A program made the position numbers and the translations under genes. Below are positions 6,492-15,056 of a stretch of DNA of 20,573 nt, piece by piece. The DNA is from an uncultured Gammaproteobacteria bacterium (lineage in GTDB: Bacteria; Pseudomonadota; Gammaproteobacteria; Steroidobacterales; GCA-2729495). The stretch covers positions 1 to 20,573 of the forward strand of contig CALGMY010000284.1 in the NCBI GenBank assembly GCA_937958785.1, read 5' to 3'. Within the stretch, counting starts at the first letter, position 1. Each line of letters opens with the position of its first letter. The notes beneath the pieces were generated by a model that worked only from the letters and a program-made list of their open reading frames with translations, did no database searches and had not been told where the DNA came from.

Positions 6492-8153
6492 ATGGTCATG
6501 ACAGGGATTGTCGCGCGTCGCTCGTGGATCGCCATCGCGGTTGCCCTCGGCAGCTTTGCCGCCGGGTGCGGAACCGTCCAGCAGTTCGAGCCTGCACCGG
6601 AACACCTCAAGACGACCGCGGGCACGGGCACCGTGCCCCCGCCCGTCAGCCAGCTGCCGGCGCCACCGGCGCCGGTGCCCCGGCCACCCCAGGACACCTA
6701 CTCCGTCGTCGTGACCGACGTGCCCCTGCGCGACGTGCTGTTCGCGCTCGCGAGGGACGCCGGTGTCAACGTGGACGTCTCCGGCGACCTGCAGGGCAAC
6801 GTCACGCTCAACGCCATCGACCAGACCCTGCCCCAGATCCTCGACCGGCTGAGCCGCCAGGCCAGCATCCGCTACACGCTGGAGGACGACACCCTGGCGG
6901 TGGTGCCGGATTCGCCCTACTGGCAGAGCTACCGGGTGGACTACGTGAACCTGGCCCGGACCACGGAAGGCGACGTGACCGTCGCGACCCAGATTGCCAC
7001 GGCGGGTGGAAGCGTCGGCGAGGACGAGGAGTCGGGCGGTGGCACCGAGGGCGAGGGCAATGGCTCCCGGACGGTCGTCAAGAACCTCTCCGACAACGCC
7101 TTCTGGACCACACTCGCGAACAACCTGCGCCAGCTCGTCACGGGCAGGGGCCAGGCCGGCGATGGCGACGCTGGCGGCAGCGACCCGGTGGTGATCAACC
7201 CCATGACCGGCCTCGTCAGCGTGCAGGCCACCGGCGCCCAGCACCGCCAGATCCAGGGCTACATCGACCAGCTCACGGCGGGTGCCAAGCGCCAGGTCCT
7301 CATCGAGGTCACCGTGGTCGAGGTGGACCTCAACGACAGCTACCAGGCCGGTGTTGACTGGGCCTCCGTATCGTCCCAGGGGGGCCTGGGCGGAGACGGC
7401 ATCTCGCTGTTCAACGACGTCATTGGCAACAACCTGGCAACCCCACCGGTCTTCACCGGCACCTACAACAACTTCGAGGCAGACGGCAGCGGCTACTCGG
7501 CCACGGTGAAGCTGCTGGCCCAGTTTGGTGACACCAAGGTGCTGTCCACGCCCCGCATCATGGCGCTGAACAACCAGACCGCGCTGCTCAAGGTCGTGGA
7601 CGAACTGGTGTACTTCACGCTCACGTCCGAGACGATCGAGAGCACGGGACCGGGCATTGCCCCCCGGACCATCGTCACCAGCGAAATCAACACGGTGCCT
7701 GTCGGCTTCGTGATGAGCGTGACGCCCCAGATCAGCGAGAATGGCAATGTCAGCCTGAACGTGCGGCCGACGCTCACCCGGATCCTCGATTTCGTGGTGG
7801 ATCCGGCCCCCCGGCTCGCCGGCGCCGACTTCGACAACCTGGTGCCCCAGCTCCATGTGAGCGAGATCGAGTCCCTGCTCGAGGTGGCCGACGGCCAGAC
7901 CGTGGTCATCGGCGGCCTGATGCAGGACCGCACCAGCAAGAAGACCGACGGCGTGCCCTACCTGTCCCGGCTGCCGGTGGTCGGCAACCTCTTCAGCTTC
8001 CGCAACGACGAGGTGAAGAAGAGCGAGCTGGTGCTGTTCCTGCGCCCCACCGTGATCCGTGGCGCCGGCACCGGCCAGGAGGCCCTGGCCACCACTGCCA
8101 CGCCGCTACCCGCCGCTACCCGCAGCCTCGCCGCGGAGGGTGGCAACCCGTGA
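6492..8153 (+). CDS. mshL: MSHA-type pilus secretin lipoprotein MshL
   Basis: Encodes 553 aa. It forms the multimeric outer-membrane pore through which the type IVa pilus leaves. A lipoprotein signal ends at the lipobox FAAGC (Cys26). A Pro-rich spacer (49-66) leads to a secretin/TonB short N-terminal domain (about 70-140), a second N domain interrupted by a Gly/Glu-rich insert (about 172-192), DPVVINPMTGLVSVQAT (231-247), and the C-terminal secretin domain (about 265-525). The latter includes VLSTPRIMALNNQTALLKV (350-368), VPVGFVMSVTPQIS (402-415) and the GQTVVIGGLM (468-477) signature. Length is typical of MshL. Starts at 6492 and 6498 are both possible; GAAGG at 6483-6487 gives more usual spacing for the second. 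It begins a run of genes with overlapping or nearly touching ends, and its stop overlaps the next start as GTGA. Confidence 0.92.
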   Translation: MVMTGIVARRSWIAIAVALGSFAAGCGTVQQFEPAPEHLKTTAGTGTVPPPVSQLPAPPAPVPRPPQDTYSVVVTDVPLRDVLFALARDAGVNVDVSGDLQGNVTLNAIDQTLPQILDRLSRQASIRYTLEDDTLAVVPDSPYWQSYRVDYVNLARTTEGDVTVATQIATAGGSVGEDEESGGGTEGEGNGSRTVVKNLSDNAFWTTLANNLRQLVTGRGQAGDGDAGGSDPVVINPMTGLVSVQATGAQHRQIQGYIDQLTAGAKRQVLIEVTVVEVDLNDSYQAGVDWASVSSQGGLGGDGISLFNDVIGNNLATPPVFTGTYNNFEADGSGYSATVKLLAQFGDTKVLSTPRIMALNNQTALLKVVDELVYFTLTSETIESTGPGIAPRTIVTSEINTVPVGFVMSVTPQISENGNVSLNVRPTLTRILDFVVDPAPRLAGADFDNLVPQLHVSEIESLLEVADGQTVVIGGLMQDRTSKKTDGVPYLSRLPVVGNLFSFRNDEVKKSELVLFLRPTVIRGAGTGQEALATTATPLPAATRSLAAEGGNP

Positions 8154-9382
8154 GCTCCCTCCTCGACATCCTGCACCGGCGGGACAGCCGGGCCGACGAG
8201 CCGGACGTCACCACGCCAGTCGATGACGCACCGGCCACCATCGAACTGCACCTCGCCGTCGACAATGGTCCGGGCGCACCGGCGGCCGGCCCCGTGGACG
8301 AACCTGCCGCCGGGCCGGACATCGCGCTGGCACCCGAGCCGGTCTTCCCGGCCGGGCCGGAAGCGCCGCCCATCGACCCGCCGCCGGCCGATGCCACCCG
8401 GGTGCTCCTGGCCCGCCAGCAGGCGCGCCGCTCGCGTCGCGCCACCGGGCTGCTGGCGGCAGGCCTCGCGATCATCGTCGCCGGTGCCGCCGTGACGACC
8501 TGGCTGCTGAACGAGACCACGACGGACCTCGCCGGCGGCGACTCCCTGTTCACCGCCCCGCCACCCGCCACCGGCACGGTCGAGCGGGTGGTGACGCCTC
8601 CTTCCGCGACGCCCCCTGCCACGACACCCGCCGCCAGCACGCCAGCGCCGCCGGTATCGGGACCCGCTGCGGCCCCGGTCGTAAGACCGGCCGCGCCGCC
8701 TGCCACCGGCCCGGAGCCGCTGCCGGCCGGGGACACCGCCTGGTTCGACGAGCCCGCCGCGGAGGTCGCCCGGGAACCGGTGCGCTTCAGCCGCGGGACG
8801 ACGACGAATCCGCTGTTCCCCAAGCTCACGGAGGCCTACGCGGCGTTCCAGGCCGCCGACTTTGCCCGGGCCGAGACCCTGTACCAGGAAGTGCGCGCCG
8901 CCGACCCGGTGAACGTGGACGCCCTGCTCGGCCTCGCGGCCCTGGCCGTGCGCGACGGACGCGCCGACGAGGGCCGCGCCCTCTACGAGGCCGTGCTGGC
9001 CGCCGAGCCGCGGAACACGGCAGCCACCAGCGCCCTCAGTACGCTGCCCGCCAGTGGTTCCCGAAACCTGGACGAGACGACGCTGAAGAACCTGCTGCGC
9101 GAGCAGCCGGGCGCGGCGCACCTGCACTTCGCGCTGGGCCTGAAGCAGGCGTCCGCGGGCCGCTGGCCGGATGCCCAGCTCGCGTTCTTCGATGCCGTGC
9201 GCCACGAACCGGCGAATGCGGACTACGCCTACAACCTGGCGGTCAGCCTCGACCAGCTCGGGCAGGCTGGCCAGGCGGCGGCCTGGTACCAGCGGGCCAT
9301 CGAGCTCGCGACCGCGTCGTCCCTGTTCAGCACGAGTACCGCCGGCGAGCGGCTCGCGATCCTGCGCAACGCCGGAACCTGA
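8150..9382 (+). CDS. Membrane-anchored TPR protein, MshN-like
   Basis: Encodes 410 aa. An acidic, Pro/Ala-rich cytoplasmic N-terminus (1-85) and a basic stretch QQARRSRR (90-97) precede one transmembrane helix (about 99-120). A Pro/Thr/Ala-rich periplasmic linker (about 135-200) is followed by TPR repeats (about 222-410), visible as A-F-x-x-x-D-F-x-x-A-E-x-L-Y and A-x-x-x-x-P-x-N patterns. This matches the topology and position of MshN, a TPR protein needed for MSHA pilus assembly, probably by supporting secretin assembly. The GTG start at 8150 overlaps the mshL stop and is preceded by GGAGGG, so translation is probably coupled. In Vibrio an AAA-type MshM gene separates mshL and mshN; none is present here. 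TPR content is clear; the MshN name rests on context. Confidence 0.75.
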   Translation: MSSLLDILHRRDSRADEPDVTTPVDDAPATIELHLAVDNGPGAPAAGPVDEPAAGPDIALAPEPVFPAGPEAPPIDPPPADATRVLLARQQARRSRRATGLLAAGLAIIVAGAAVTTWLLNETTTDLAGGDSLFTAPPPATGTVERVVTPPSATPPATTPAASTPAPPVSGPAAAPVVRPAAPPATGPEPLPAGDTAWFDEPAAEVAREPVRFSRGTTTNPLFPKLTEAYAAFQAADFARAETLYQEVRAADPVNVDALLGLAALAVRDGRADEGRALYEAVLAAEPRNTAATSALSTLPASGSRNLDETTLKNLLREQPGAAHLHFALGLKQASAGRWPDAQLAFFDAVRHEPANADYAYNLAVSLDQLGQAGQAAAWYQRAIELATASSLFSTSTAGERLAILRNAGT

Positions 9383-9384
9383 CC

Positions 9385-11157
9385 ATGGCCACACCCGTCT
9401 CCCGCAAGCCGGCCGACGCCCAGCCTGCCGCCACCGCGCGGGGCGAACGTCGCGCACCCCGCAAGCAGCTCGGCGAATTCCTCGTCGAGAAGGGCCTGAT
9501 CAACCGCGACCAGCTGCGCGTCGCGCTCACCGAGCAGCGCCAGAAGAACGAACGACTGGGCAAGATCCTGGTGCGCCTCGGGCTCGTCAGCGAGTCCGTC
9601 GTACGCGACGTGCTCGCCGAGATGCTCCGGGTGGAGAGCATAGACCTCTCCAAGGTGGTGCCGGACAGCGATGCAGTGGCGCTGCTGACGGAGGATATCG
9701 CCCGGCGCTTCCGCCTGCTGCCGATCGCCTACGACCCGGCGGCCCGGGTACTGACCGTGGCCATGTCCGACACCTTCGACGTGGTGGCACTCGACCAGGT
9801 CGGGGCCCTGCTCGGGGGCAACATCGAGGTCCGCACGCTGCTGGCGAGCGACGCCGAGATCCAGGCGGCCATCGAACACTTCTACGACAAGGAGTTCTCC
9901 CTGGCGGGCATCCTCCAGGAGATCGACTCCCCCGAGACGGCGGCCCCGCTCCCGGCCAACATCGGTGACGACGTCACCCAGCCCATGGTGCGCCTCGTGG
10001 ACGCCCTGCTGGCCGACGCGGTCAAGCGACGCAGCTCCGACGTGCACCTGGAACCGGAGGACGGCTTCATCCGGGTGCGCTACCGGATCGACGGCGTGCT
10101 GCGCCAGGTCTCGACGGTCCACAAGAAGTTCTGGGCCGCCATCGCCGTGCGCGTGAAGGTAATGTCCGGCATGGACATCACCGAGACCCGGGCGCCCCAG
10201 GACGGCCGCATCTCGCTGTCCGTGGGTGGCAGGACCGTCGACTTCCGCGTGGCCACGCAGCCGACGATCCACGGCGAGAACATCGTCCTGCGCATCCTCG
10301 ACCGGCGGGCAGGCATCGTTCCCCTGGAGAAGCTGGGACTGCCGGACGACCTGCTGACGCTCCTCAAGATGCTGATGGCACGCCCCGAGGGCGTGATCCT
10401 GGTCACCGGCCCCACCGGCAGCGGCAAGACCACGACCCTCTACTCGATCCTCAACTACCGGAACGACGAGGCGGTCAACATCATGACCCTCGAGGACCCG
10501 GTGGAATACCCGTTCCCCATGATTCGCCAGACCTCGCTCGGCGAGGCGGTGAAGCTGGACTTCGCCGGGGGCATCCGCTCGCTCATGCGCCAGGACCCGG
10601 ACATCATCCTGGTCGGCGAGATCCGCGACGAGGCCACGGCCGAGATGGCGTTTCGCGCGGCAATGACCGGCCACCAGGTCTACTCGACCCTGCACACGAA
10701 CTCGGCGCTCGGCGCGATTCCCCGGCTGCTCGACATCGGGCTGAAGCCCGGCATCCTCGCCGGCAACATCATCGGCATCGTCGCCCAGCGCCTGGTCCGG
10801 CGCCTCTGCCCGCACTGCAAGGCGGAGTACGCGCCGAGCGAGATCGAGCGGCGGCTCATGGGCATCACTGGCGGCAGCGACGTGAAGATCTGGCGCAGCA
10901 CGGGGTGCGACCAGTGCAACCAGATCGGGTACCGGGGCCGGCTCTCGATCATGGAAATCGTTCGCTTCGACCGTGACATGAACGAGGCCCTGGCCCGCAG
11001 CGCGTCCCTCGGCGAGCTGCATGCGATGGCCGTGGCACGCGGGTTCCGGCCACTGGCCGACGACGGCATCCGGCGGGTGCTCGCGGGCGACACCAGCCTC
11101 GACGAGATCGCCCGGGTGGTCGACCTGACGGAGCGGGCGCTGGGGGTCGCAACGTGA
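9385..11157 (+). CDS. mshE: Type IV pilus assembly ATPase MshE with c-di-GMP-binding MshEN domain
   Basis: Encodes 590 aa. This cytoplasmic hexameric ATPase drives pilus extension. The N-terminal MshEN domain has two 24-residue motifs (28-51 starting QLGEFLV, and 57-80 starting RLGKILV) separated by exactly five residues, the arrangement known to bind c-di-GMP in MshE. The GspE/PilB core carries Walker A GPTGSGKT (342-349), an Asp box around ETRAPQDGR (267-275), Walker B region DPDIILVGEIRD (404-415), a His box GHQVYSTLHTN (429-439), and a tetracysteine zinc site CPHC (475-478) and CDQC (508-511). The ATG lies two bases after the previous stop, and its own stop overlaps the next gene's GTG as GTGA. 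Motif I has Gln at its first position and motif II ends in Met rather than Gln, so affinity for c-di-GMP may differ from the Vibrio protein. All ATPase signatures are intact. Confidence 0.95.
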   Translation: MATPVSRKPADAQPAATARGERRAPRKQLGEFLVEKGLINRDQLRVALTEQRQKNERLGKILVRLGLVSESVVRDVLAEMLRVESIDLSKVVPDSDAVALLTEDIARRFRLLPIAYDPAARVLTVAMSDTFDVVALDQVGALLGGNIEVRTLLASDAEIQAAIEHFYDKEFSLAGILQEIDSPETAAPLPANIGDDVTQPMVRLVDALLADAVKRRSSDVHLEPEDGFIRVRYRIDGVLRQVSTVHKKFWAAIAVRVKVMSGMDITETRAPQDGRISLSVGGRTVDFRVATQPTIHGENIVLRILDRRAGIVPLEKLGLPDDLLTLLKMLMARPEGVILVTGPTGSGKTTTLYSILNYRNDEAVNIMTLEDPVEYPFPMIRQTSLGEAVKLDFAGGIRSLMRQDPDIILVGEIRDEATAEMAFRAAMTGHQVYSTLHTNSALGAIPRLLDIGLKPGILAGNIIGIVAQRLVRRLCPHCKAEYAPSEIERRLMGITGGSDVKIWRSTGCDQCNQIGYRGRLSIMEIVRFDRDMNEALARSASLGELHAMAVARGFRPLADDGIRRVLAGDTSLDEIARVVDLTERALGVAT

Positions 11158-12362
11158 GTGCGTTCGCCTACCGGGCCGTCGACGGCAACGGCCGGCTGCT
11201 TCGGGGGGAGCTGGCGGCTTCGTCGGAGGCCGAGCTCGACTCGCGCCTGCTCCAGATCGGGCTGCAGCTGGTCACCTGCCGGCCGCTCAAGGGTCGCCAG
11301 CAGATGGCGGCACGCGCGCGCGTCAGCCGCCACGAGCTGATCAACTTCTGCTTCCACCTCGAGCAGTCCCAGAAGGCGGGCCTGCCGATCATCGAGGCGC
11401 TGCGCGACCTGCGGGACAGCACCACGGAGGAAGGGTTCCGCAACATCCTCGCGTCGATCTCGCTGTCCGTCGAGGGGGGCAAGGGGCTGTCGGATGCCAT
11501 GGCGGAGTTCCCGGCGACCTTCGACCGGGTGTTCGTGGCCCTGGTCCGCGCGGGCGAGAAGTCCGGCGAGCTCGCCGAGGTACTGACCCGGATGACCGAG
11601 ACCCTGAAGTGGCAGGATGAGCTGATCTCCCAGACCAAGAAGCTGGCCATGTACCCGGCCTTCGTTGGCACGGTGGTCACCGGCGTCGTGTTCTTCCTGA
11701 TGCTCTACGTCGTGCCCCAGATGACCGAGTTCCTGAAGACCATGGGGCAGGAGGTTCCGCTGCACACCAGGGCGCTGATCGCGACCTCCGAGTTCGTGGT
11801 CCGTTTCTGGTACCTGCTGCTGGCGGTACCCGCTGGCCTGGCGATGCTGGGCCGGTGGCTGGTCCGTAACGATCTCCGCGCCCGGCGGGCCTTCGACGGC
11901 TTCAAGCTCAAGGCGTGGCTCGTCGGACCGATCCTGCAGAAGATCATCATGAGCCGCTTCGCCACCTACTTCCAGATCATGTACGCGTCCGGCATCCCGA
12001 TCGTCGAAGGCCTGCGCACGTCCCGGGAACTGGCCGGGAACATGGTGGTGGCCGAGTCCCTGGACCGGGTCTCCGGTTACGTGGCCGAGGGCAACTCGCT
12101 GAGCGCCGGCATCGACAAGGCCGGCCTGTTCCCGCCGCTGGTCGTGCGCATGATCCGCATGGGTGAGGACATCGGCAAGCTGGAGGAGTCCCTCCAGAAC
12201 GTCAGCTATTTCTACAACCGCGAGGTCGGCGAGGCAGTAGACCGGCTGCAATCGCTGATCGAGCCCGCGATGACCGTGATCCTCGGCCTCATCCTCGGCT
12301 GGGTGATGCTCTCGGTGCTGGGACCCATCTACGACACCATCGGCAACCTGGGGGCGACCTGA
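11154..12362 (+). CDS. mshG: Type IV pilus inner-membrane platform protein MshG (PilC/GspF family)
   Basis: Encodes 402 aa, the usual PilC/GspF length. It is the inner-membrane platform on which the assembly ATPase acts. Two T2SSF domains are visible. The first (about 60-185) has the EKSGEL (135-140) and FCFHLEQSQKAGLPIIEAL (65-83) type segments; the second (about 265-390) has FATYFQIMYASGIPIVEGL (269-287) and MGEDIGKLEESL. Three membrane helices are predicted at about 168-188, 214-234 and 371-391. The N-terminal AFAYRAVDGNG is typical of the family. The GTG start at 11154 overlaps the mshE stop, indicating coupled translation of ATPase and platform. One base separates its stop from the following ATG. 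Confidence 0.95.
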   Translation: MSAFAYRAVDGNGRLLRGELAASSEAELDSRLLQIGLQLVTCRPLKGRQQMAARARVSRHELINFCFHLEQSQKAGLPIIEALRDLRDSTTEEGFRNILASISLSVEGGKGLSDAMAEFPATFDRVFVALVRAGEKSGELAEVLTRMTETLKWQDELISQTKKLAMYPAFVGTVVTGVVFFLMLYVVPQMTEFLKTMGQEVPLHTRALIATSEFVVRFWYLLLAVPAGLAMLGRWLVRNDLRARRAFDGFKLKAWLVGPILQKIIMSRFATYFQIMYASGIPIVEGLRTSRELAGNMVVAESLDRVSGYVAEGNSLSAGIDKAGLFPPLVVRMIRMGEDIGKLEESLQNVSYFYNREVGEAVDRLQSLIEPAMTVILGLILGWVMLSVLGPIYDTIGNLGAT

Positions 12363-12363
12363 C

Positions 12364-13956
12364 ATGAACCTTCGGCACGTCATCTACCTCACCGGTGGCA
12401 GCGCGGTCCTCTATACCCGTGAACGATCGCGCTTCGCCCCGGTGGCGGAGTTCGACCTGGAGGCCGGCGACGGAGCGGCGCTCGTCACCACACTGCGCCA
12501 GGCCCCGGCCGTGGTCGCGATCATCGTGGACGTGCCCGAGGAGGAACACCACCGGGACACGATGCCGCGCCTGGGTGCCCGGGACCAGGCGGCGATGCTT
12601 GCCCGCAAGCTGAACAGGCTGTTTCCACGAACCAGCTATCGGGCAGCCGCGGTACAGGACCGCCTCCCCGACGCGCCGGACACCCAGCGCATCCTGCTGA
12701 GCGGCCTGCCCAAGGCCGAGCAGCTCGCCGGACTGCAGGCGCTGCTCGCCGCCGCCCGGATCCCGGTGTCCGTCGTGTGCAGCCCGGCCCTGCTCAGCCG
12801 CCCACTGATCGAGAGACTGCGCCCGGCCCAGCCCGCGGCCACGACGCTGATCGTCTCCCGGCACCGGGAGGGCGGACTGCGGGTCTCCTACTTCCGCGGC
12901 CGCCACCTCGCCGGCAGCCGGCTCATCCGGCCCGCCGTCGCCGCACCACCCGGCGACTTCGCGCGCCTGACCCGCCAGCTGGAGGAGAGTGTCCGCTACT
13001 TCGATGCGGCCTTCGCACCCAGCGCGGCGAACCCGGTGGACGTCCTCCTGGTGTGCGACGACGTGCCGTCCGGAGCGGCCATGGAGACTGGGCACGAGGG
13101 CTTCCGCCTTCACGTACCCGATCCCGCCACGGTGGCACGGCGGCTGCGCGTTCCCGTCCCCGGGGCGGGCAACGCCGACCTGCTGTTCGTCGAGCTGCTG
13201 CGCCGCTGCGCGCCTGCCGGGAACTACAGCCCGGCGGAGGAGCGTCGTTACTTCCAGCTCCACCAGCTGCGCGTCTTCGGCAGGGCGGCCTGCGTGGGTC
13301 TCGGCGCCGCCGCGCTGGCAGGGTCAGCCATCAATGTGGCCGGCTTCCTGGATGTCGGCCGTGAGCTCGCGACCACCCGCGCTGCCGTTGCCGACGTCTC
13401 CAGCCAGCTGGACGCAGGCCTGCGATCCGACGGCATGGCGGGCACCGACCCGCTGGAGATGCAGCGCATCGGCACGTCCTGGCAATTGCTGCGCCGGCAT
13501 TCGGTCGAGCCGGAGCAGATCCTGGGACTCCTCAGCCAGGCACTGGAATCGAACCCGCAGATCCAGCTCGAAGGCATCGAGTGGGCGCACCTCCAGGTCA
13601 TGGCGGCCACGCCGGACGACGAGGAGGCGCCGGTCGACGAGACCACCGAACCGGAAGTCGACGCCGCCGAGGCCGGCGACGCACCGCTGACCTCCGGCGA
13701 GCAGCGCGTCCGGCTCACCATCAAGGGCCGGGTCGAGCCCTTCGACGGCAACTACCCGCTGGCCTTCCTGGGCGTGCGGACGTTCATGTCGTCGCTGGGA
13801 GCGGACCCCCGGGTGATCTCGGTCAAGGCGCGCCAGGAGCCCCTGGACGTGAGCCCCCGGTCGAGCCTGACCGGCGAGATGACACCGGAGACGCGCGTGG
13901 ACAAGGCCTCGTTCTCCCTGAACCTGCTCCTGAGGTTTGACAATGGGCCCGCGTGA
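12364..13956 (+). CDS. MshI-like pilus protein (PilM-like cytoplasmic part joined to PilN-like periplasmic part)
   Basis: Encodes 530 aa. The N-terminal part (about 1-295) is cytoplasmic and resembles the divergent actin-like PilM/MshI fold, ending in AGNYSPAEERRYFQLHQLR (285-303). One transmembrane helix follows (about 305-327), then a PilN-like periplasmic part with heptad-like Leu/Ala residues (330-350), a strand-rich region from IQLEGIEW (about 400) and the closing SFSLNLLLRF. An acidic insert of about 25 residues (DDEEAPVDETTEPEVD and following) interrupts the PilN-like domain. Such proteins link the cytoplasmic ATPase/platform to the PilO/PilP-type periplasmic ring. Position after mshG and before a PilO-like gene supports the call, but sequence similarity to Vibrio MshI cannot be measured here. 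The ATG at 12364 leaves one base after the mshG stop. The next gene starts inside its last 14 bases. Confidence 0.7.
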   Translation: MNLRHVIYLTGGSAVLYTRERSRFAPVAEFDLEAGDGAALVTTLRQAPAVVAIIVDVPEEEHHRDTMPRLGARDQAAMLARKLNRLFPRTSYRAAAVQDRLPDAPDTQRILLSGLPKAEQLAGLQALLAAARIPVSVVCSPALLSRPLIERLRPAQPAATTLIVSRHREGGLRVSYFRGRHLAGSRLIRPAVAAPPGDFARLTRQLEESVRYFDAAFAPSAANPVDVLLVCDDVPSGAAMETGHEGFRLHVPDPATVARRLRVPVPGAGNADLLFVELLRRCAPAGNYSPAEERRYFQLHQLRVFGRAACVGLGAAALAGSAINVAGFLDVGRELATTRAAVADVSSQLDAGLRSDGMAGTDPLEMQRIGTSWQLLRRHSVEPEQILGLLSQALESNPQIQLEGIEWAHLQVMAATPDDEEAPVDETTEPEVDAAEAGDAPLTSGEQRVRLTIKGRVEPFDGNYPLAFLGVRTFMSSLGADPRVISVKARQEPLDVSPRSSLTGEMTPETRVDKASFSLNLLLRFDNGPA

Positions 13957-14569
13957 CCTCGACTGGTCGTACCTCCGCCAGGGCCTGCTCTGGCCCGGCA
14001 TGCTGCTCGTCGGCGCCGGCCTCGCCTGGGGCGCGAGCTCCGTCTACACGTCGCGGGCGACCGCCGCACTGCAGGCTGAACGGGACGCACTGGCAAGCCT
14101 CGAGGCCGAGCGCGACGAAGTGACGGAGCGGCGGCAGGCGAGGCGGCAGTTCGCCCGCCTGTTCCAGGGGCTGTCCAACGACGGGGTGGTGGGCACCGAG
14201 CAACGCCTGGCGTGGATCCAGTCCACGCGGGATGCCGCCCGCGACCTCGGCCTGCCTTACCTCCGCTACACCACCCGGCCCCAGCGGCCCTTCGAGGCCG
14301 CCTGGCTGGTGCCGGGCGTCACTGCGCCGGTGCTGGTGAGCGCGATCGACCTGCAGCTCGGACTCGTGCACGAAGGTGACCTGCTGGACCTGGTGGACCG
14401 GCTGCGCGCCGCACCGGGACTCCTCCGGGTGGAAGCCTGCAACCTCGAGATGCCGGGTACCGGGCCGGGGGCGGAACCGGACAAGGCGAACCTCACGGGC
14501 AACTGCGAGCTCGGCCTCTACTCCATTCCACGCGAAGCGGCCATGGCAGCCGTCGATCCGGAGTCCTGA
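13943..14569 (+). CDS. MshJ-like (PilO-like) pilus alignment protein
   Basis: Encodes 208 aa with a short cytoplasmic N-terminus, one transmembrane helix (about 12-34), a coiled-coil segment rich in Ala, Glu and Arg (about 38-72), and a ferredoxin-like periplasmic region containing LVSAIDLQLGLVHEGDLLDLVDRL split over about residues 131-155. This is the PilO/MshJ plan; the protein would pair with the PilN-like part of the upstream protein. The ATG at 13943 is preceded by TGAGGT (13931-13936) and overlaps the upstream gene by 14 bases. A TTG six bases earlier is also in frame. One base separates its stop from the next start. Confidence 0.7.
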   Translation: MGPRDLDWSYLRQGLLWPGMLLVGAGLAWGASSVYTSRATAALQAERDALASLEAERDEVTERRQARRQFARLFQGLSNDGVVGTEQRLAWIQSTRDAARDLGLPYLRYTTRPQRPFEAAWLVPGVTAPVLVSAIDLQLGLVHEGDLLDLVDRLRAAPGLLRVEACNLEMPGTGPGAEPDKANLTGNCELGLYSIPREAAMAAVDPES

Positions 14570-14570
14570 C

Positions 14571-15050
14571 ATGCAGACCCTAGCAACGTTCACCCTGGGC
14601 TGCCTGTTCGCTGGCGCCGTCCTGCCAGCGGCGGCGGCCGAGCCGCTCGGCCGGCTGTTCCTCACGCCGGAGGCACGGCGCCTCCTGGATGCCGGGCGCA
14701 CACCCGGCGAGGAGTTGCAGCCTCAGCCGGGCGAACTGCCGGGCGGGGCCGGGACATCGGACCAGGTGGTGCTCAATGGCATCGTCCGGCGCCGGCTCGG
14801 ACCCGACGTGGTGTGGATCAACGGCGAGCGCGCGGACCAGTCCGGCCGGATCCGCCTGCGCCAGGGCCCGGACCGGGCCAACAGGGTGGTGCTCGAGGAC
14901 GCCACCGACGGGAACACGGTGCGCCTCAAGCCCGGCCAGTTCTGGGAGCCGGAGACGGGGCTCGTGGCTGATTGCCGCGGCTGCCGGCAGCCGGCGTCCC
15001 CGGTCGAGGCCCCGCAACCGCCGGCGGAGGGCACGGCGGGTCCGCCGTGA
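14571..15050 (+). CDS. MshK-like small periplasmic pilus protein
   Basis: Encodes 159 aa with a Sec signal peptide (1-23, cut at AAA/EPL). The mature protein begins EPLGRLFLTPEARRLLDAGR, a segment I recognise as common in small proteins encoded beside PilO-like genes in type IV pilus clusters. A conserved core follows: VVLNGIVRR (about 64-72) and VVWINGE (about 79-85). The C-terminus is Pro/Ala/Glu-rich and probably disordered; a CRGC pair (Cys136, Cys139) could be a disulfide. Position suggests a PilP-like connector between the inner-membrane alignment complex and the secretin, but no PilP homology is obvious to me. The ATG at 14571 follows the previous stop by one base. Confidence 0.6.
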   Translation: MQTLATFTLGCLFAGAVLPAAAAEPLGRLFLTPEARRLLDAGRTPGEELQPQPGELPGGAGTSDQVVLNGIVRRRLGPDVVWINGERADQSGRIRLRQGPDRANRVVLEDATDGNTVRLKPGQFWEPETGLVADCRGCRQPASPVEAPQPPAEGTAGPP

Positions 15051-15056
15051 CCGCCC

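Noticed and set aside
9229..11022. A long open frame on the - strand opposite mshE, and similar antisense frames at 4306-6444, 2494-3744, 1304-2656 and 10680-12383
   Set aside because: They mirror confidently assigned genes. Their translations are rich in Arg, His, Gly and Ala with no domain, as expected for antisense frames of GC-rich coding DNA.
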